Shown in pieces: positions 7,292-15,500 of a DNA stretch of 16,659 nucleotides; position 1 is the stretch's first letter; every line of letters begins with the position of its first letter. The position numbers and the translations under genes are program-made. Below the pieces are notes generated by a model. That model was not told where the DNA came from and did not search any database. It worked only from the letters and a program-made list of their open reading frames with translations. The DNA is from Dokdonella_A sp051958935 (GTDB taxonomy: Bacteria > Pseudomonadota > Gammaproteobacteria > Xanthomonadales > Rhodanobacteraceae), in contig NZ_JBQCFP010000175.1 in the NCBI RefSeq assembly GCF_051958935.1, positions 1 to 16,659 on the forward strand, written 5' to 3'.

Positions 7292-7382
7292 TGGCGGAGA
7301 GGGTGGGATTCGAACCCACGTTACGGCATAACCGTAAACCGGATTTCGAATCCGGCGCATTCGACCACTCTGCCACCTCTCC
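7292..7382 (-). tRNA. tRNA-Ser(CGA)
   Basis: The 91-nt gene folds as a class II tRNA: acceptor GGAGAGG pairing with CCTCTCC, the D arm, anticodon stem CCGGA/TCCGG around loop TTCGAAA (anticodon CGA, reading UCG), a long variable arm (TTACGG..CCGTAA), T arm GTGGG-TTCGAAT-CCCAC, discriminator G and an encoded CCA. A sigma70 promoter (7461-7489) lies upstream and a hairpin terminator downstream, so it looks like an independent unit. Confidence 0.96.
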
Positions 7383-7460
7383 ACTGAAACCTGCCGCCGC
7401 CGCGAGGGTCGAATCGCTGCTGGCACAATCCCGCGCAGGGCGCCGCGGAACGGGCCGCGG

Positions 7461-7489
7461 ATGATACGTGGGTCGGTCCGCCAATACAA
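7461..7489 (-). promoter_or_regulatory. Promoter of tRNA-Ser(CGA)
   Basis: TTGTAT (7489-7484), a 17-bp spacer and TATCAT (7466-7461) read on the minus strand. The discriminator that follows, CCGCGGCCCG, is GC-rich, as expected for a stringently controlled stable-RNA promoter. Transcription should start near 7455, about 70 nt before the mature tRNA. The site lies just beyond the 3' end of the glycosyltransferase gene. Confidence 0.7.
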
Positions 7490-7494
7490 CCGGA

Positions 7495-8574
7495 TCAGGC
7501 CGGGGGAGGCGCACCGCGCCGGCGAGCGTCGAACGCGCTGAGCCGCTCGAGTACGTCCTCGACGTCGATCAGATCCATCACGCCGGGGTATTCGAGCTTG
7601 GTGCCCCACGGCAGCGCGTCGGCCGGCTTGCGGCGGAACTTGCGCGCGGCCGCATCGTAGCGGTCGACGCACCATTGGCGGTCGGAATAGGGGCCGCTGC
7701 GCACCGGGTTGCTCGCCGCGTGCAGGCCGAGCACGGGCGTGCCGACCGCGTTCGCCATGTGCATCGGACCGGAGTCGGGGCAGAGCACGAGCGTCGCGCG
7801 CCGCAGCAGGGCGAGCAGCTGCTTGAGCGTGTCCTTGCCGACGAGATCGAGCGGGCGCGTGCTCATGCCGGCGAGGATCGCGTCGGCGAACTCGCGCTCG
7901 AACGCGCTCGGCCCGCCGCACAAAACGACGCGCCAGCCGAGCGCGAGCGCGGCTTGGTCCATCACCGCGGCATAGCGCTCGGGCCGCCAGTTGCGCAGCC
8001 GATGGCTCGACACCGGGCTCACGAGCAGGGTCGGCGCGTCGCCGGGCAAGTGCCGTTCGGCGAACGCGTGCGCCTCGGCGGGGACCGGGATGTCCCAGCG
8101 CACCTCGGTCTGGCGCAGGCCGAGCGGCTCGAGGAAGCTTGCCATCGCATCGAGCACGTGCTGGCCGTGGCGCGCGGCGATGCGGCAGTTCACGAACAGG
8201 CCATGCAGGTCCTTCGAGCGCGCGCGGTCGTAGCCGATGCGCAGCGGCGCCTTCACGCTGAGGCTGAGCAGGTTCGAGCGCAGTGCGACCTGCATGTGCA
8301 ACAGCGCGTCGAAACGACGGCCGGCGAGCTGCTCGCGCACCGCGCGATGACCGGCGCGTCCGGCATGCTTGTCGAACACGATGAACTCGACGCCGGGTAG
8401 GTCGCCAACGAGCTTGTGCTCGAGCTTGCCGATCAGCCAGGTCAGGCGCGTGCCAGGCCAGTGCGCCTCTAGCGTGCGCACCATCGGCACCACGTGGGTG
8501 ACGTCGCCGATCGCCGAGGTGCGCAACAGGCAAAGGGATGCCGGCTCGGTGCCGGCCGTTGCAGCTTGTTCCAT
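7495..8574 (-). CDS. Glycosyltransferase family 9 (ADP-heptose:LPS heptosyltransferase-like)
   Basis: The 359-residue protein shows GT-B fold family-9 features: the N-terminal LLRTSAIGDVTHVVPMVRTL (acceptor-side Gly-Asp), a central linker, and the C-terminal donor site with LLVSPVSSHRLRNWRPERYA, VVLCGGPSAFE and LVLCPDSGPMHMANAVGTPVLGLHA (CPDSGPMH is the ADP-heptose-binding signature). Such enzymes transfer heptose to Kdo or heptose of the lipopolysaccharide inner core on the cytoplasmic face of the inner membrane. Which heptosyltransferase (I, II or another) cannot be settled here. The ATG at 8574 puts the first strand 15 residues from the start, as usual. It is divergent from a Kdo-kinase gene across 70 bp, which supports a role in LPS core synthesis. 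Confidence 0.88.
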   Translation of the reverse strand: MEQAATAGTEPASLCLLRTSAIGDVTHVVPMVRTLEAHWPGTRLTWLIGKLEHKLVGDLPGVEFIVFDKHAGRAGHRAVREQLAGRRFDALLHMQVALRSNLLSLSVKAPLRIGYDRARSKDLHGLFVNCRIAARHGQHVLDAMASFLEPLGLRQTEVRWDIPVPAEAHAFAERHLPGDAPTLLVSPVSSHRLRNWRPERYAAVMDQAALALGWRVVLCGGPSAFEREFADAILAGMSTRPLDLVGKDTLKQLLALLRRATLVLCPDSGPMHMANAVGTPVLGLHAASNPVRSGPYSDRQWCVDRYDAAARKFRRKPADALPWGTKLEYPGVMDLIDVEDVLERLSAFDARRRGAPPPA

Positions 8575-8644
8575 GCGGTGCTTGCTACCATCTACGGACG
8601 ATGCGCGCCGGGTGGGGCGCAAGAGGTGGGAACTTGGCAGACGC

Positions 8645-9391
8645 ATGATCCAGGTGCAAGTTCAATCGATGTCCGATGGCGCCATCGTCTACGACGCCGC
8701 GCTCGGCGCGGTGCCGACGGCGGAGTGGTTCGACGCTGCCCATTGGGGCCTGCTCGGCCGCGCCGCCGGCGGCCGCGGCGGCGTCGTGTTCGTCGACACG
8801 CCGGCCGGCGCGTGCGCATTGCGCCATTACCACCGTGTCGGACTCGCCGCGCGCGTCAGCGCCGACGTGTACGTCTGGACGGGCGCTGCGCGCACACGCG
8901 CGTTTCGCGAGTTCGACCTGCTCGCGCGCCTCGCGGACTTGCACCTGCCGGTTTCGCTGCCGGTCGCGGCGTGCTACCGGCGCAGCGGTCTCGGTTATCG
9001 CGCCGACCTGCTCACGCGGCGCATCGAGGGCGCCGAGACGCTCGCGGCGCGGGTAGCACGCGGCGAGCTGGACCCGCGGCTCGCCGAGCGCATCGTCGGT
9101 ACGGTCGCGCGCTTCAATCGCGCCGGCGCATTCCACGCCGACCTCAACGCGCACAATGTGCTCGTTGGCGGCGACGGCGGCGTCAGCCTGATCGACTTCG
9201 ACCGCGGCCGCATGCGCAAGCCGCATTTCACATGGCAGCAGGCCAACCTCGCGCGCCTGCTGCGCTCGCTGCGCAAGCTCGGCGCGCGCCACCTCGACGG
9301 CTTCGAATCGCGCTTCTGGCATCCGCTGCTCGCGGCCTACCACGACGCGATGGCGCGGCGCGCGCTCGCCGGGACGGAGGCGGCGCCATGA
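8645..9391 (+). CDS. kdkA: 3-deoxy-D-manno-octulosonic acid (Kdo) kinase
   Basis: The 248-residue protein is a lipopolysaccharide-kinase-family enzyme, which uses ATP to phosphorylate Kdo on lipid IVA at the inner membrane. Visible motifs are a Gly-rich loop AAGGRGGVVFVD (residues 40-51), the catalytic loop FHADLNAHNVLV (Asp166, Asn171) and the metal-binding IDFDRGRMRKP (Asp184/Asp186). A single Kdo phosphate replacing a second Kdo is typical of Haemophilus and of Xanthomonadales-type LPS. ATG 8645 and ATG 8669 (MSDGAIVYD) are both possible starts; neither has a strong ribosome-binding site, and AGAGG lies about 20 nt before the first. A TACCAT box (8586-8591) may be the -10. It is the first gene of an operon: its TGA overlaps the next ATG as ATGA. 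Confidence 0.85.
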   Translation: MIQVQVQSMSDGAIVYDAALGAVPTAEWFDAAHWGLLGRAAGGRGGVVFVDTPAGACALRHYHRVGLAARVSADVYVWTGAARTRAFREFDLLARLADLHLPVSLPVAACYRRSGLGYRADLLTRRIEGAETLAARVARGELDPRLAERIVGTVARFNRAGAFHADLNAHNVLVGGDGGVSLIDFDRGRMRKPHFTWQQANLARLLRSLRKLGARHLDGFESRFWHPLLAAYHDAMARRALAGTEAAP

Positions 9392-10149
9392 ACCTCGCAT
9401 TGCGCTTCCTCGGCGTGGGTAGCGCGCAGGCGCCCGAACTCGGCTCCGCCTGCGCCGTGCTCGAGCGCGATGGCACGCCGCTGCTGATGATCGACTGTGG
9501 CGCGGAGGCGCTGTCGGCCTACCTCGACCACTACGGCACGCCGCCCCACGCGCTGTACGTCACGCACACGCACATGGACCACGTCGCCGGGCTCGAGCGG
9601 CTGTTCTATCGCACGTATTTCGACGAGGCGTTGCGCGGCCGGACGCGCATCCACGCGCACGCGGCGCTGGTGCCGCTGCTGCAATCGCGCGTCGCCGACT
9701 ATCCGGAAGTGCTCGCCGAAGGCGGCGCGAACTTCTGGGACAGCTTCCGCCTGGTGCCGTGTTCGCGCGGCTTCTGGTGCGACGGATTGTGGTTCGACGT
9801 GTTCGCCACGCGCCACCATGCGCCGAACACCTCGTTCGGGCTCGCGCTCGCGGGGAGTTTCGTCTGGACCGGCGACACGCGCCCGGTGCCGGAGATGCTC
9901 GCCGTGCACGCGGCCAACGGCGAACTCGTCGCGCACGATTGCGCGCTGCACGGCAATCCCTCGCATACCGGCCTCGACGACCTCGGGCGCGAGTATCCGG
10001 CCGGTCTGCTGCAGCGCTTCATGCTCTATCACTACGCGAGCGAGTCCGACGCGGCGGCGATGGAGCGGCGTGGCCTGCGCGTCGCGCGCCGCGGCGATCT
10101 CGTCGCGCTCGCGCCGCCGCTCGGGCGCGCGTTGCCGGGAGCCGTCTGA
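9388..10149 (+). CDS. Metallo-beta-lactamase-fold hydrolase (RNase Z-like)
   Basis: The 253-residue protein carries the metallo-beta-lactamase signature THTHMDHVAGLERL (metal ligands His60, His62, Asp64, His65), then FATRHHAPNTSFGLAL, VWTGDTRPVP (bridging Asp) and VAHDCALHGNPSHTGLDDL. The pattern resembles the RNase Z/ElaC-like branch of the superfamily, but length and order do not prove tRNA 3'-processing, and the substrate is unknown. The ATG overlaps the kdkA stop (ATGA), and its own stop overlaps moaA (TGATG), so it is translationally coupled inside the LPS-kinase/molybdopterin operon. It may act on a small molecule of either pathway; this is inference. Confidence 0.85.
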   Translation: MNLALRFLGVGSAQAPELGSACAVLERDGTPLLMIDCGAEALSAYLDHYGTPPHALYVTHTHMDHVAGLERLFYRTYFDEALRGRTRIHAHAALVPLLQSRVADYPEVLAEGGANFWDSFRLVPCSRGFWCDGLWFDVFATRHHAPNTSFGLALAGSFVWTGDTRPVPEMLAVHAANGELVAHDCALHGNPSHTGLDDLGREYPAGLLQRFMLYHYASESDAAAMERRGLRVARRGDLVALAPPLGRALPGAV

Positions 10150-11204
10150 TGGGCGCGCCGATTCCGGTTCGCGTGGAAGGTGGCGACCCGGCGACGCCGC
10201 GGCTCGACCGGCACGGCCGCCGCCTGCACGACCTGCGCATCTCGGTCATCGATCGCTGCAACTTCCGCTGTCCCTACTGCATGCCGGAAGACCAGTATCC
10301 GCGCGACCACGAATTCCTCGGCAAGGCCGATCGCCTGCGCTTCGAGGAGATCGAAAGGCTCGCCCGCGCATTCGCCGGGCTCGGCGTGCGCAAGTTGCGC
10401 CTCACCGGCGGCGAGCCGCTGCTGCGCCGCCAACTGCCCGTGCTCGTGCGCGCGCTCGCGCGCATCCCCGGCATCGAGGACGTCGCATTGACCACCAACG
10501 GCAGCCTGCTCGCCGCGCACGTCGATGCACTGCGCGAGGCGGGGCTCGGCCGCATCACGATCAGCCTCGACACGCTCGATGCGGACACGTTCCGCGCGAT
10601 GTCGGGCGGCCGCGGCGAAGTCGCCGACGTGCTCGCCGCGATCGCCGCGGCCGAGCGCGCCGGTTTCACCCGCCTCAAGATCAATTGCGTCGTCATGCGC
10701 GGCACCAACGACGGCCAGGTGCTCGATCTGCTCGACCACTTCCGCGGCAGCGGCCACATCGTGCGCCTCATCGAGTACATGGACGTCGGCACCTGCAACG
10801 ACTGGCGCCGCGACCTGGTCGTGCCGAGCGCGGAGCTGCGCGCGCGCATCGCCACGCGTTGGCCGCTGGTCGAACTCGCGCCGAACTACGGCGGCGAGGT
10901 CGCGCGGCGCTGGGCGTTCGCCGACGGCGGCGGCGAAATCGGTTTCATCAGCTCGGTGAGCGAACCGTTCTGCGGCGACTGCTCGCGTGCGCGCCTGTCG
11001 GCGGATGGACGACTCTACACCTGCCTGTTCGCGTCCACGGGTTGCGACCTGCGCACGCCGCTGCGCGCGGGCGCCGACGACGCCGCGCTCGCCGGCCTGG
11101 TCGCGGCGGTGTGGCGTGCGCGCGGGGATCGTTACAGCGAGGTGCGCAGCGAAGCGGTCGCCGCGCAGCGCGAACGCGTCGAGATGTATTCGATCGGAGG
11201 CTGA
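10149..11204 (+). CDS. moaA: GTP 3',8-cyclase (radical SAM)
   Basis: The 351-residue protein starts molybdenum-cofactor synthesis by converting GTP to 3',8-cyclo-GTP. The N-terminal radical-SAM cluster motif is CNFRCPYC (Cys37, Cys41, Cys44), followed by LRLTGGEPLLR (SAM binding) and LTTNGSLLA. The second cluster motif is CGDCSRARLSADGRLYTC (Cys275, Cys278, Cys292), which holds the substrate-binding [4Fe-4S]. The protein ends in SIGG, the conserved C-terminal Gly-Gly needed for catalysis. Its ATG overlaps the preceding stop (TGATG), and moaC begins at the very next base after its stop. Confidence 0.97.
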   Translation: MGAPIPVRVEGGDPATPRLDRHGRRLHDLRISVIDRCNFRCPYCMPEDQYPRDHEFLGKADRLRFEEIERLARAFAGLGVRKLRLTGGEPLLRRQLPVLVRALARIPGIEDVALTTNGSLLAAHVDALREAGLGRITISLDTLDADTFRAMSGGRGEVADVLAAIAAAERAGFTRLKINCVVMRGTNDGQVLDLLDHFRGSGHIVRLIEYMDVGTCNDWRRDLVVPSAELRARIATRWPLVELAPNYGGEVARRWAFADGGGEIGFISSVSEPFCGDCSRARLSADGRLYTCLFASTGCDLRTPLRAGADDAALAGLVAAVWRARGDRYSEVRSEAVAAQRERVEMYSIGG

Positions 11205-11690
11205 ATGGCGAAGCTCACGCACGTCGACGAAGAGGGCAGGCCGCGCATGGTCGACGTCGGCGCCAAGGCCGTCACGCGCCGCGAGGCGACCGCCGAGGCG
11301 CGCGTGCGCTTCCCGCCGGCGGTCGCGCGCACGCTGCGCGCGCAGGGGATGCAGTCGGCAAAGGGTCCGGTGGTGGATACCGCGATCATCGCCGGCACGA
11401 TGGCGGTCAAGCGCACGCACGAGCTCATTCCGTTTTGCCATCCGCTGCCCATCGAACATTGCCGCATCGAGATCGCCTTCGCCGGCGACGACGAATTGCT
11501 CGTGCGCTGCACGGTCGCGCTCAGCCACAAGACCGGTGTCGAGATGGAGGCGCTGACCGGCGCGAGCGTCGCCGCGTTGACCGTCTACGACATGTGCAAG
11601 GCGCTCTCGCACGAGATCGTGATCGACGGCGTGCGCCTGGCCGAGAAACGCGGCGGCAAGCGCGACGTGCGCGAGGGACGCGCGCGGTGA
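11205..11690 (+). CDS. moaC: Cyclic pyranopterin monophosphate synthase
   Basis: The 161-residue protein converts MoaA's 3',8-cyclo-GTP to cyclic pyranopterin monophosphate. Family motifs are complete: MVDVGAKAVTRREA, the lysine in SAKGPV (Lys53), IIAGTMAVKRTHELIPFCHPLP (split here by His79), VEMEALTGASVAALTVYDMCKA, and the C-terminal KRGGKRD. Length is normal. The ATG directly abuts the moaA stop, and the reading frame ends in GTGA, shared with the moaD start, so coupling is tight. Confidence 0.96.
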   Translation: MAKLTHVDEEGRPRMVDVGAKAVTRREATAEARVRFPPAVARTLRAQGMQSAKGPVVDTAIIAGTMAVKRTHELIPFCHPLPIEHCRIEIAFAGDDELLVRCTVALSHKTGVEMEALTGASVAALTVYDMCKALSHEIVIDGVRLAEKRGGKRDVREGRAR

Positions 11691-11926
11691 AGGTGCAGCT
11701 GCTGTATTTCGCCAGCCTCGCCGATCGCGCGGGATGCGGCGCGGAAGCGCGCGACAGCGCCGCGCGCACGCCGCGCGAGCTGTACGCCGAAGTCGCCGCG
11801 GCCCACGGCTTCGCCTTCGCGATCGAGCGCTTGCGCGTCGCCGTCAACGGGGCGTTCGTCGAGTTCGATCGCCCGCTCGCGGACGGCGACGAGGTCGTCT
11901 TCGTGCCGCCGGTCAGCGGCGGCTGA
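11687..11926 (+). CDS. moaD: Molybdopterin synthase small (sulfur-carrier) subunit
   Basis: The 79-residue ubiquitin-fold protein starts MKVQLLYFASLADRAG and ends VFVPPVSGG. The terminal Gly-Gly is adenylated by MoeB-type enzymes and becomes a thiocarboxylate that donates sulfur to cPMP. The start is GTG at 11687, overlapping the moaC stop as GTGA. moaE follows after 11 bp. Length and both ends agree with the MoaD family. Confidence 0.95.
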   Translation: MKVQLLYFASLADRAGCGAEARDSAARTPRELYAEVAAAHGFAFAIERLRVAVNGAFVEFDRPLADGDEVVFVPPVSGG

Positions 11927-11937
11927 CGCGCAGTGGC

Positions 11938-12360
11938 ATGACCGACCGACGCTTCCGCCTCAGCGACGCCCCGATCGACGTCGCCGCCGAGCGGCCCGCG
12001 CTCGATCATGCCGCGGCCGGCGCGTATGCGAGCTTCGAGGGCTGGGTGCGCGACCACAACGATGGCCGCGCGGTGCATCGCCTCGACTACCAGGCGTACG
12101 CCGCACTCGCGCTCGTCGAAGGCGAAGCCATCCTCGAGGAAGCGCGCGCGCGGTTTCGCATACGCGAGGCGCGCTGCGTGCATCGCGTGGGCACGCTCGC
12201 GATCGGCGATCTCGCCGTGTGGGTCGGCGTCAGCGCCGATCACCGCGGCGCGGCGTTCGACGCATGCCGCTGGATCCTCGATGAAGTGAAACGCCGCGTG
12301 CCGATCTGGAAGAACGAGCACTACGCCGACGGCGAATCGGGTTGGCTGCACCCGACCTGA
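11938..12360 (+). CDS. moaE: Molybdopterin synthase catalytic subunit
   Basis: The 140-residue protein pairs with MoaD to insert two sulfurs into cPMP, giving molybdopterin. Motifs are GAYASFEGWVRDHNDGRAVHRL (split here after Trp), LDYQAYAALA, CVHRVGTLAIGDLAVWVGV, and the active-site stretch VKRRVPIWKNEH, where Lys118 and Lys125 match E. coli Lys119 and Lys126. It is the last gene of the operon. No moaB or mog follows, and no molybdenum-cofactor riboswitch was recognised upstream of moaA. Confidence 0.96.
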   Translation: MTDRRFRLSDAPIDVAAERPALDHAAAGAYASFEGWVRDHNDGRAVHRLDYQAYAALALVEGEAILEEARARFRIREARCVHRVGTLAIGDLAVWVGVSADHRGAAFDACRWILDEVKRRVPIWKNEHYADGESGWLHPT

Positions 12361-12363
12361 GGC

Positions 12364-12381
12364 CTCCGCCATGCGGCGGAG
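12364..12381 (+). terminator. Possible terminator of the moa operon
   Basis: CTCCGCC-ATGC-GGCGGAG is a perfect 7-bp stem with a 4-nt loop beginning 4 nt after the moaE stop. Only TCGCCTTTG follows, so the T-tract is weak. Confidence 0.4.
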
Positions 12382-12442
12382 TCGCCTTTGCGCCGTGCCC
12401 TCCGTCCGGCGGAATCCCCGCCGGGCGCGTCCTGCTACCGTC

Positions 12443-12465
12443 ACCGGGTCGACTGGGGACCCGGT
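12443..12465. repeat. Inverted repeat upstream of the metallopeptidase gene
   Basis: ACCGGGTC and GACCCGGT form an 8-bp perfect inverted repeat around a 7-nt spacer, about 85 bp before the metallopeptidase start. It could be a hairpin in the 5' leader or a dimeric operator. A second perfect palindrome, CCTTCGAAGG, lies at 12481-12490. No clear -35/-10 pair was found in 12382-12549. Confidence 0.35.
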
Positions 12466-12549
12466 TCGTCGCGCTTCGTTCCTTCGAAGGGCGCACGCGA
12501 CGACCGCCATGCAGGGACTTCCGTGTTCGCGCGAATGGGGGTTGCGAGA

Positions 12550-15500
12550 GTGAACAAGTATTCGATCAAGGCCGGCCTGCTCGTGCTCGGCCTGTGCACC
12601 ACGGCGACGGCGTGGGCGGGGCCCACCGAGGCGTATTGGCACGATGATGTTTCACGCAGTCCGGCTCCGGACGCGCCGCATCCGGCGGCATTCCGCTCGC
12701 TGACGCTCGACACCGTCGGTGTCGCGCGCCACCTGCGGTCGGCACACGAAAGCGGCATCGCGACCGGGATCGCCCTGCCGCAGCCCGATGGCGGCTACGC
12801 CGATTTCATGGTGGTCGACTCGGGCGTGATGCCGGCCGAGTTGCAGCGCAAATATCCGGACATCCTCAGCTTCAAGGGCAGCGATGCGCAGGGTCGCGCC
12901 GTGCGCCTGGACGTGTCGCCGATGGGCTTCCAGGCGATGGTGTTCGACCCGGCCGGCATCTGGGTCGTGCGGCCCGAGACGCTCGGCGGCGGCACGCATT
13001 ACCTGAGCTTCAGCCGCGCCGAACTCGAAGTACCCGGCGGCATCGGTCGCTGTGAAGTGCACGAGCAGGGCATCGACCCGGCCGGAAGGAACCTCGTACC
13101 GGACACGCCGATGACGCAGACCGGCGTCAACCGCCGCGTCTATCGCGCCGCGGTCGCGGCCAACCACCAGTACATCGCCGCGGTCGGCGGCGGCACGGTC
13201 GCCGGCGGCCTGTCGGCAACGGTGGTCGCGGTCAACCGCGTCACGCAGGTGTACGAGACGGAGTTGTCGATCTCGCTCGCGCTCGTGCCGAACAACGACC
13301 TGCTCATGTATGCGAGCGCGACCGGCGACCCGTTCGGCAGCAACGGCACCGGCGTCATCAACAACTCCACCTCGGTCATCAATGGCGTGATCGGCGCCGC
13401 CAATTACGACATCGGCCACGTGTTCACCACCGGTAGCGGTGGCGTTGCCGGCCTCGGCGTCGTCTGCGGCGGATCGAAGGCGCGCGGCACCACGGGCTTG
13501 CCCAATCCGACGGGCGATGCGTTCTACATCGATTTCGTCGCGCACGAGATGGGCCACCAGTTCGGTGGCAACCATCCGTTCAACGGCACCGGCGGCAACT
13601 GCTCTGGCGGCAACCGCAACGGCCCGACCGCGTACGAGCCCGGCAGCGGCACCACGATCATGGCGTACGCGGGCATCTGTGCCGCAGACGACCTGCAGCC
13701 GCATTCCGATCCGTATTTCCACGCGATCAGCCTGCAGGAAATCAACAACTACACGAATGCGGGCGGCAACTGTTCGGCCAACACGACCAACGACAATCAT
13801 GCGCCAGTGATCGATGCGGGCAGCATGCCGAGTGGCTACACGATTCCGGCCCGCACGCCATTCGTGCTGAGCGCCACGGCGAACGATCCCGACGCGGGCG
13901 ACACGGTCACGTACTCATGGGAAGAGTGGGATCTGGGCCCCGCCGCCGCGCTGTCCGCCGGGGACAACGGCTCGAGCCCGATATTCCGCGCCTGGCCGCC
14001 GACCGTGAGCGGCGCGCGCATGTTCCCGAAGCTGTCGACGGTGCTGACAGGGACGACGATCAAGGGCGAGACCCTGCCGACGACGACGCGTGCGTTGAAG
14101 TTCCGCCTGACCGCGCGTGACGAACGTCCCGCGCACGGCACGACGCAGAGTGCGGATGTCACGGTCAACGTCGTCAACACGGCCGGGCCGTTCCAGGTCA
14201 CGACGCCCAATACCGCGGTGTCATGGGCGCAAGGGAGCACGCAGTCGGTCACCTGGGACGTCGCCAACACGACGGCCGCGCCGGTCAGCTGCGCTTCGGT
14301 CGACATCGCCCTGTCCGCCGACGGCGGCCAGACGTTCCCCTACAGCCTTGCCAGCGGCGTCGCCAACTCCGGCAGTGCGAACGTGACGGTGCCGGACGTC
14401 GCGACGACGCAGGCGCGCGTCAGCGTCGCCTGCGCGAGCAACGTCTTTTTCGACATCTCCAACGCCAACTTCACGATCCCCGCGGCGGCCGGCACCTACA
14501 CGGTCGGCGGCAACGTCACGGGGCTTGCCGGCAGCGGCCTCGTGCTCCAGCTCAATGGCGCCAACGACCTCGCGATCAGCGTCAACGGCAGTTTCGCGTT
14601 CCCGTCCGCGCTCGCCGGTGGCACCGGCTACGCGGTCACGGTCGCGAACCCGCCCGCGCATCCGGGGCAGGTCTGCACGGTGACGAACGGCAACGGCGCG
14701 ATCGGTGCGGCGAACGTCACCACCATCGCCGTCGCGTGCAGCACGCCGCCGCCGCCGACCCATACCGTCGGCGGGCACGTGGCCGGCCTCGTCGGCAGCG
14801 GACTCGCGCTCAAGCTCAATGGCGGCGCCGCGTTGCCGATCGCCGCGAACGGGCCGTATGCGTTCCCGGGTGCGCTCGCCGACGCGAGCGTCTACACCGT
14901 GATGATCGCCTCGCAGCCGAGCGGGCAGACCTGCACGCTCGCCCATGCGAACGGCACCGTCACCGGCGCGGACGTGACCAATGTCGACGTGACCTGCACC
15001 GGTGGCGGCGCGACGTACACGGTCGGCGGAACGGTGGGTGGCCTCACCGGCAGCGGGCTCGTGCTTTCGCTCAATGCCGGCGCACAAACCGCTGCGGTCG
15101 CCTCGAATGGGCCGTTCGTGTTTCCGACCGCGCTCGCCGACGGCTCTGCCTACATCGTCACGATCGGCACGCAGCCGTCGGGCCAGACCTGCTCGGTGGC
15201 CAACGGGAGCGGCACCATCGCCGGGGCCAACGTGACCAACGTCGCGGTGAGCTGCGCGGCTACGCCTACATTCACCGTCGGCGGCACGGTGAGCGGCCTC
15301 ACGGGTGGCAGCGTCGGTCTGTCCCTCAACGGTGGTGCGCAGTCGCAGTCCGTCGCCGCGAACGGCGCATTCACGTTCCCGGGCGGCCTGGTCAACGGCG
15401 CGACCTACACCGTCACCGTCGCAACGCAGCCGGCCACGCCGCCGCAGACCTGCGTCGTCACGAACGGCAGCGGCACGATCGCGGGCGCGAACGTGACCAA

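Noticed and set aside
8575..8644. Divergent promoters between the glycosyltransferase and kdkA
   Set aside because: Only a TACCAT -10-like box (8586-8591) was seen; no convincing -35 at proper spacing on either strand.
9392..10148. Calling the MBL gene RNase Z (rnz)
   Set aside because: The HxHxDH motif is shared by many hydrolases; length and operon context do not establish tRNA 3' endonuclease function.
10032..10148. Molybdenum-cofactor riboswitch before moaA
   Set aside because: moaA overlaps the upstream gene, leaving no untranslated leader for one.
10032..11612. Long open frame on the minus strand opposite moaA/moaC
   Set aside because: It is the antisense shadow of two certain genes; GC-rich codon bias removes stops on the other strand. 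No domain is recognisable.
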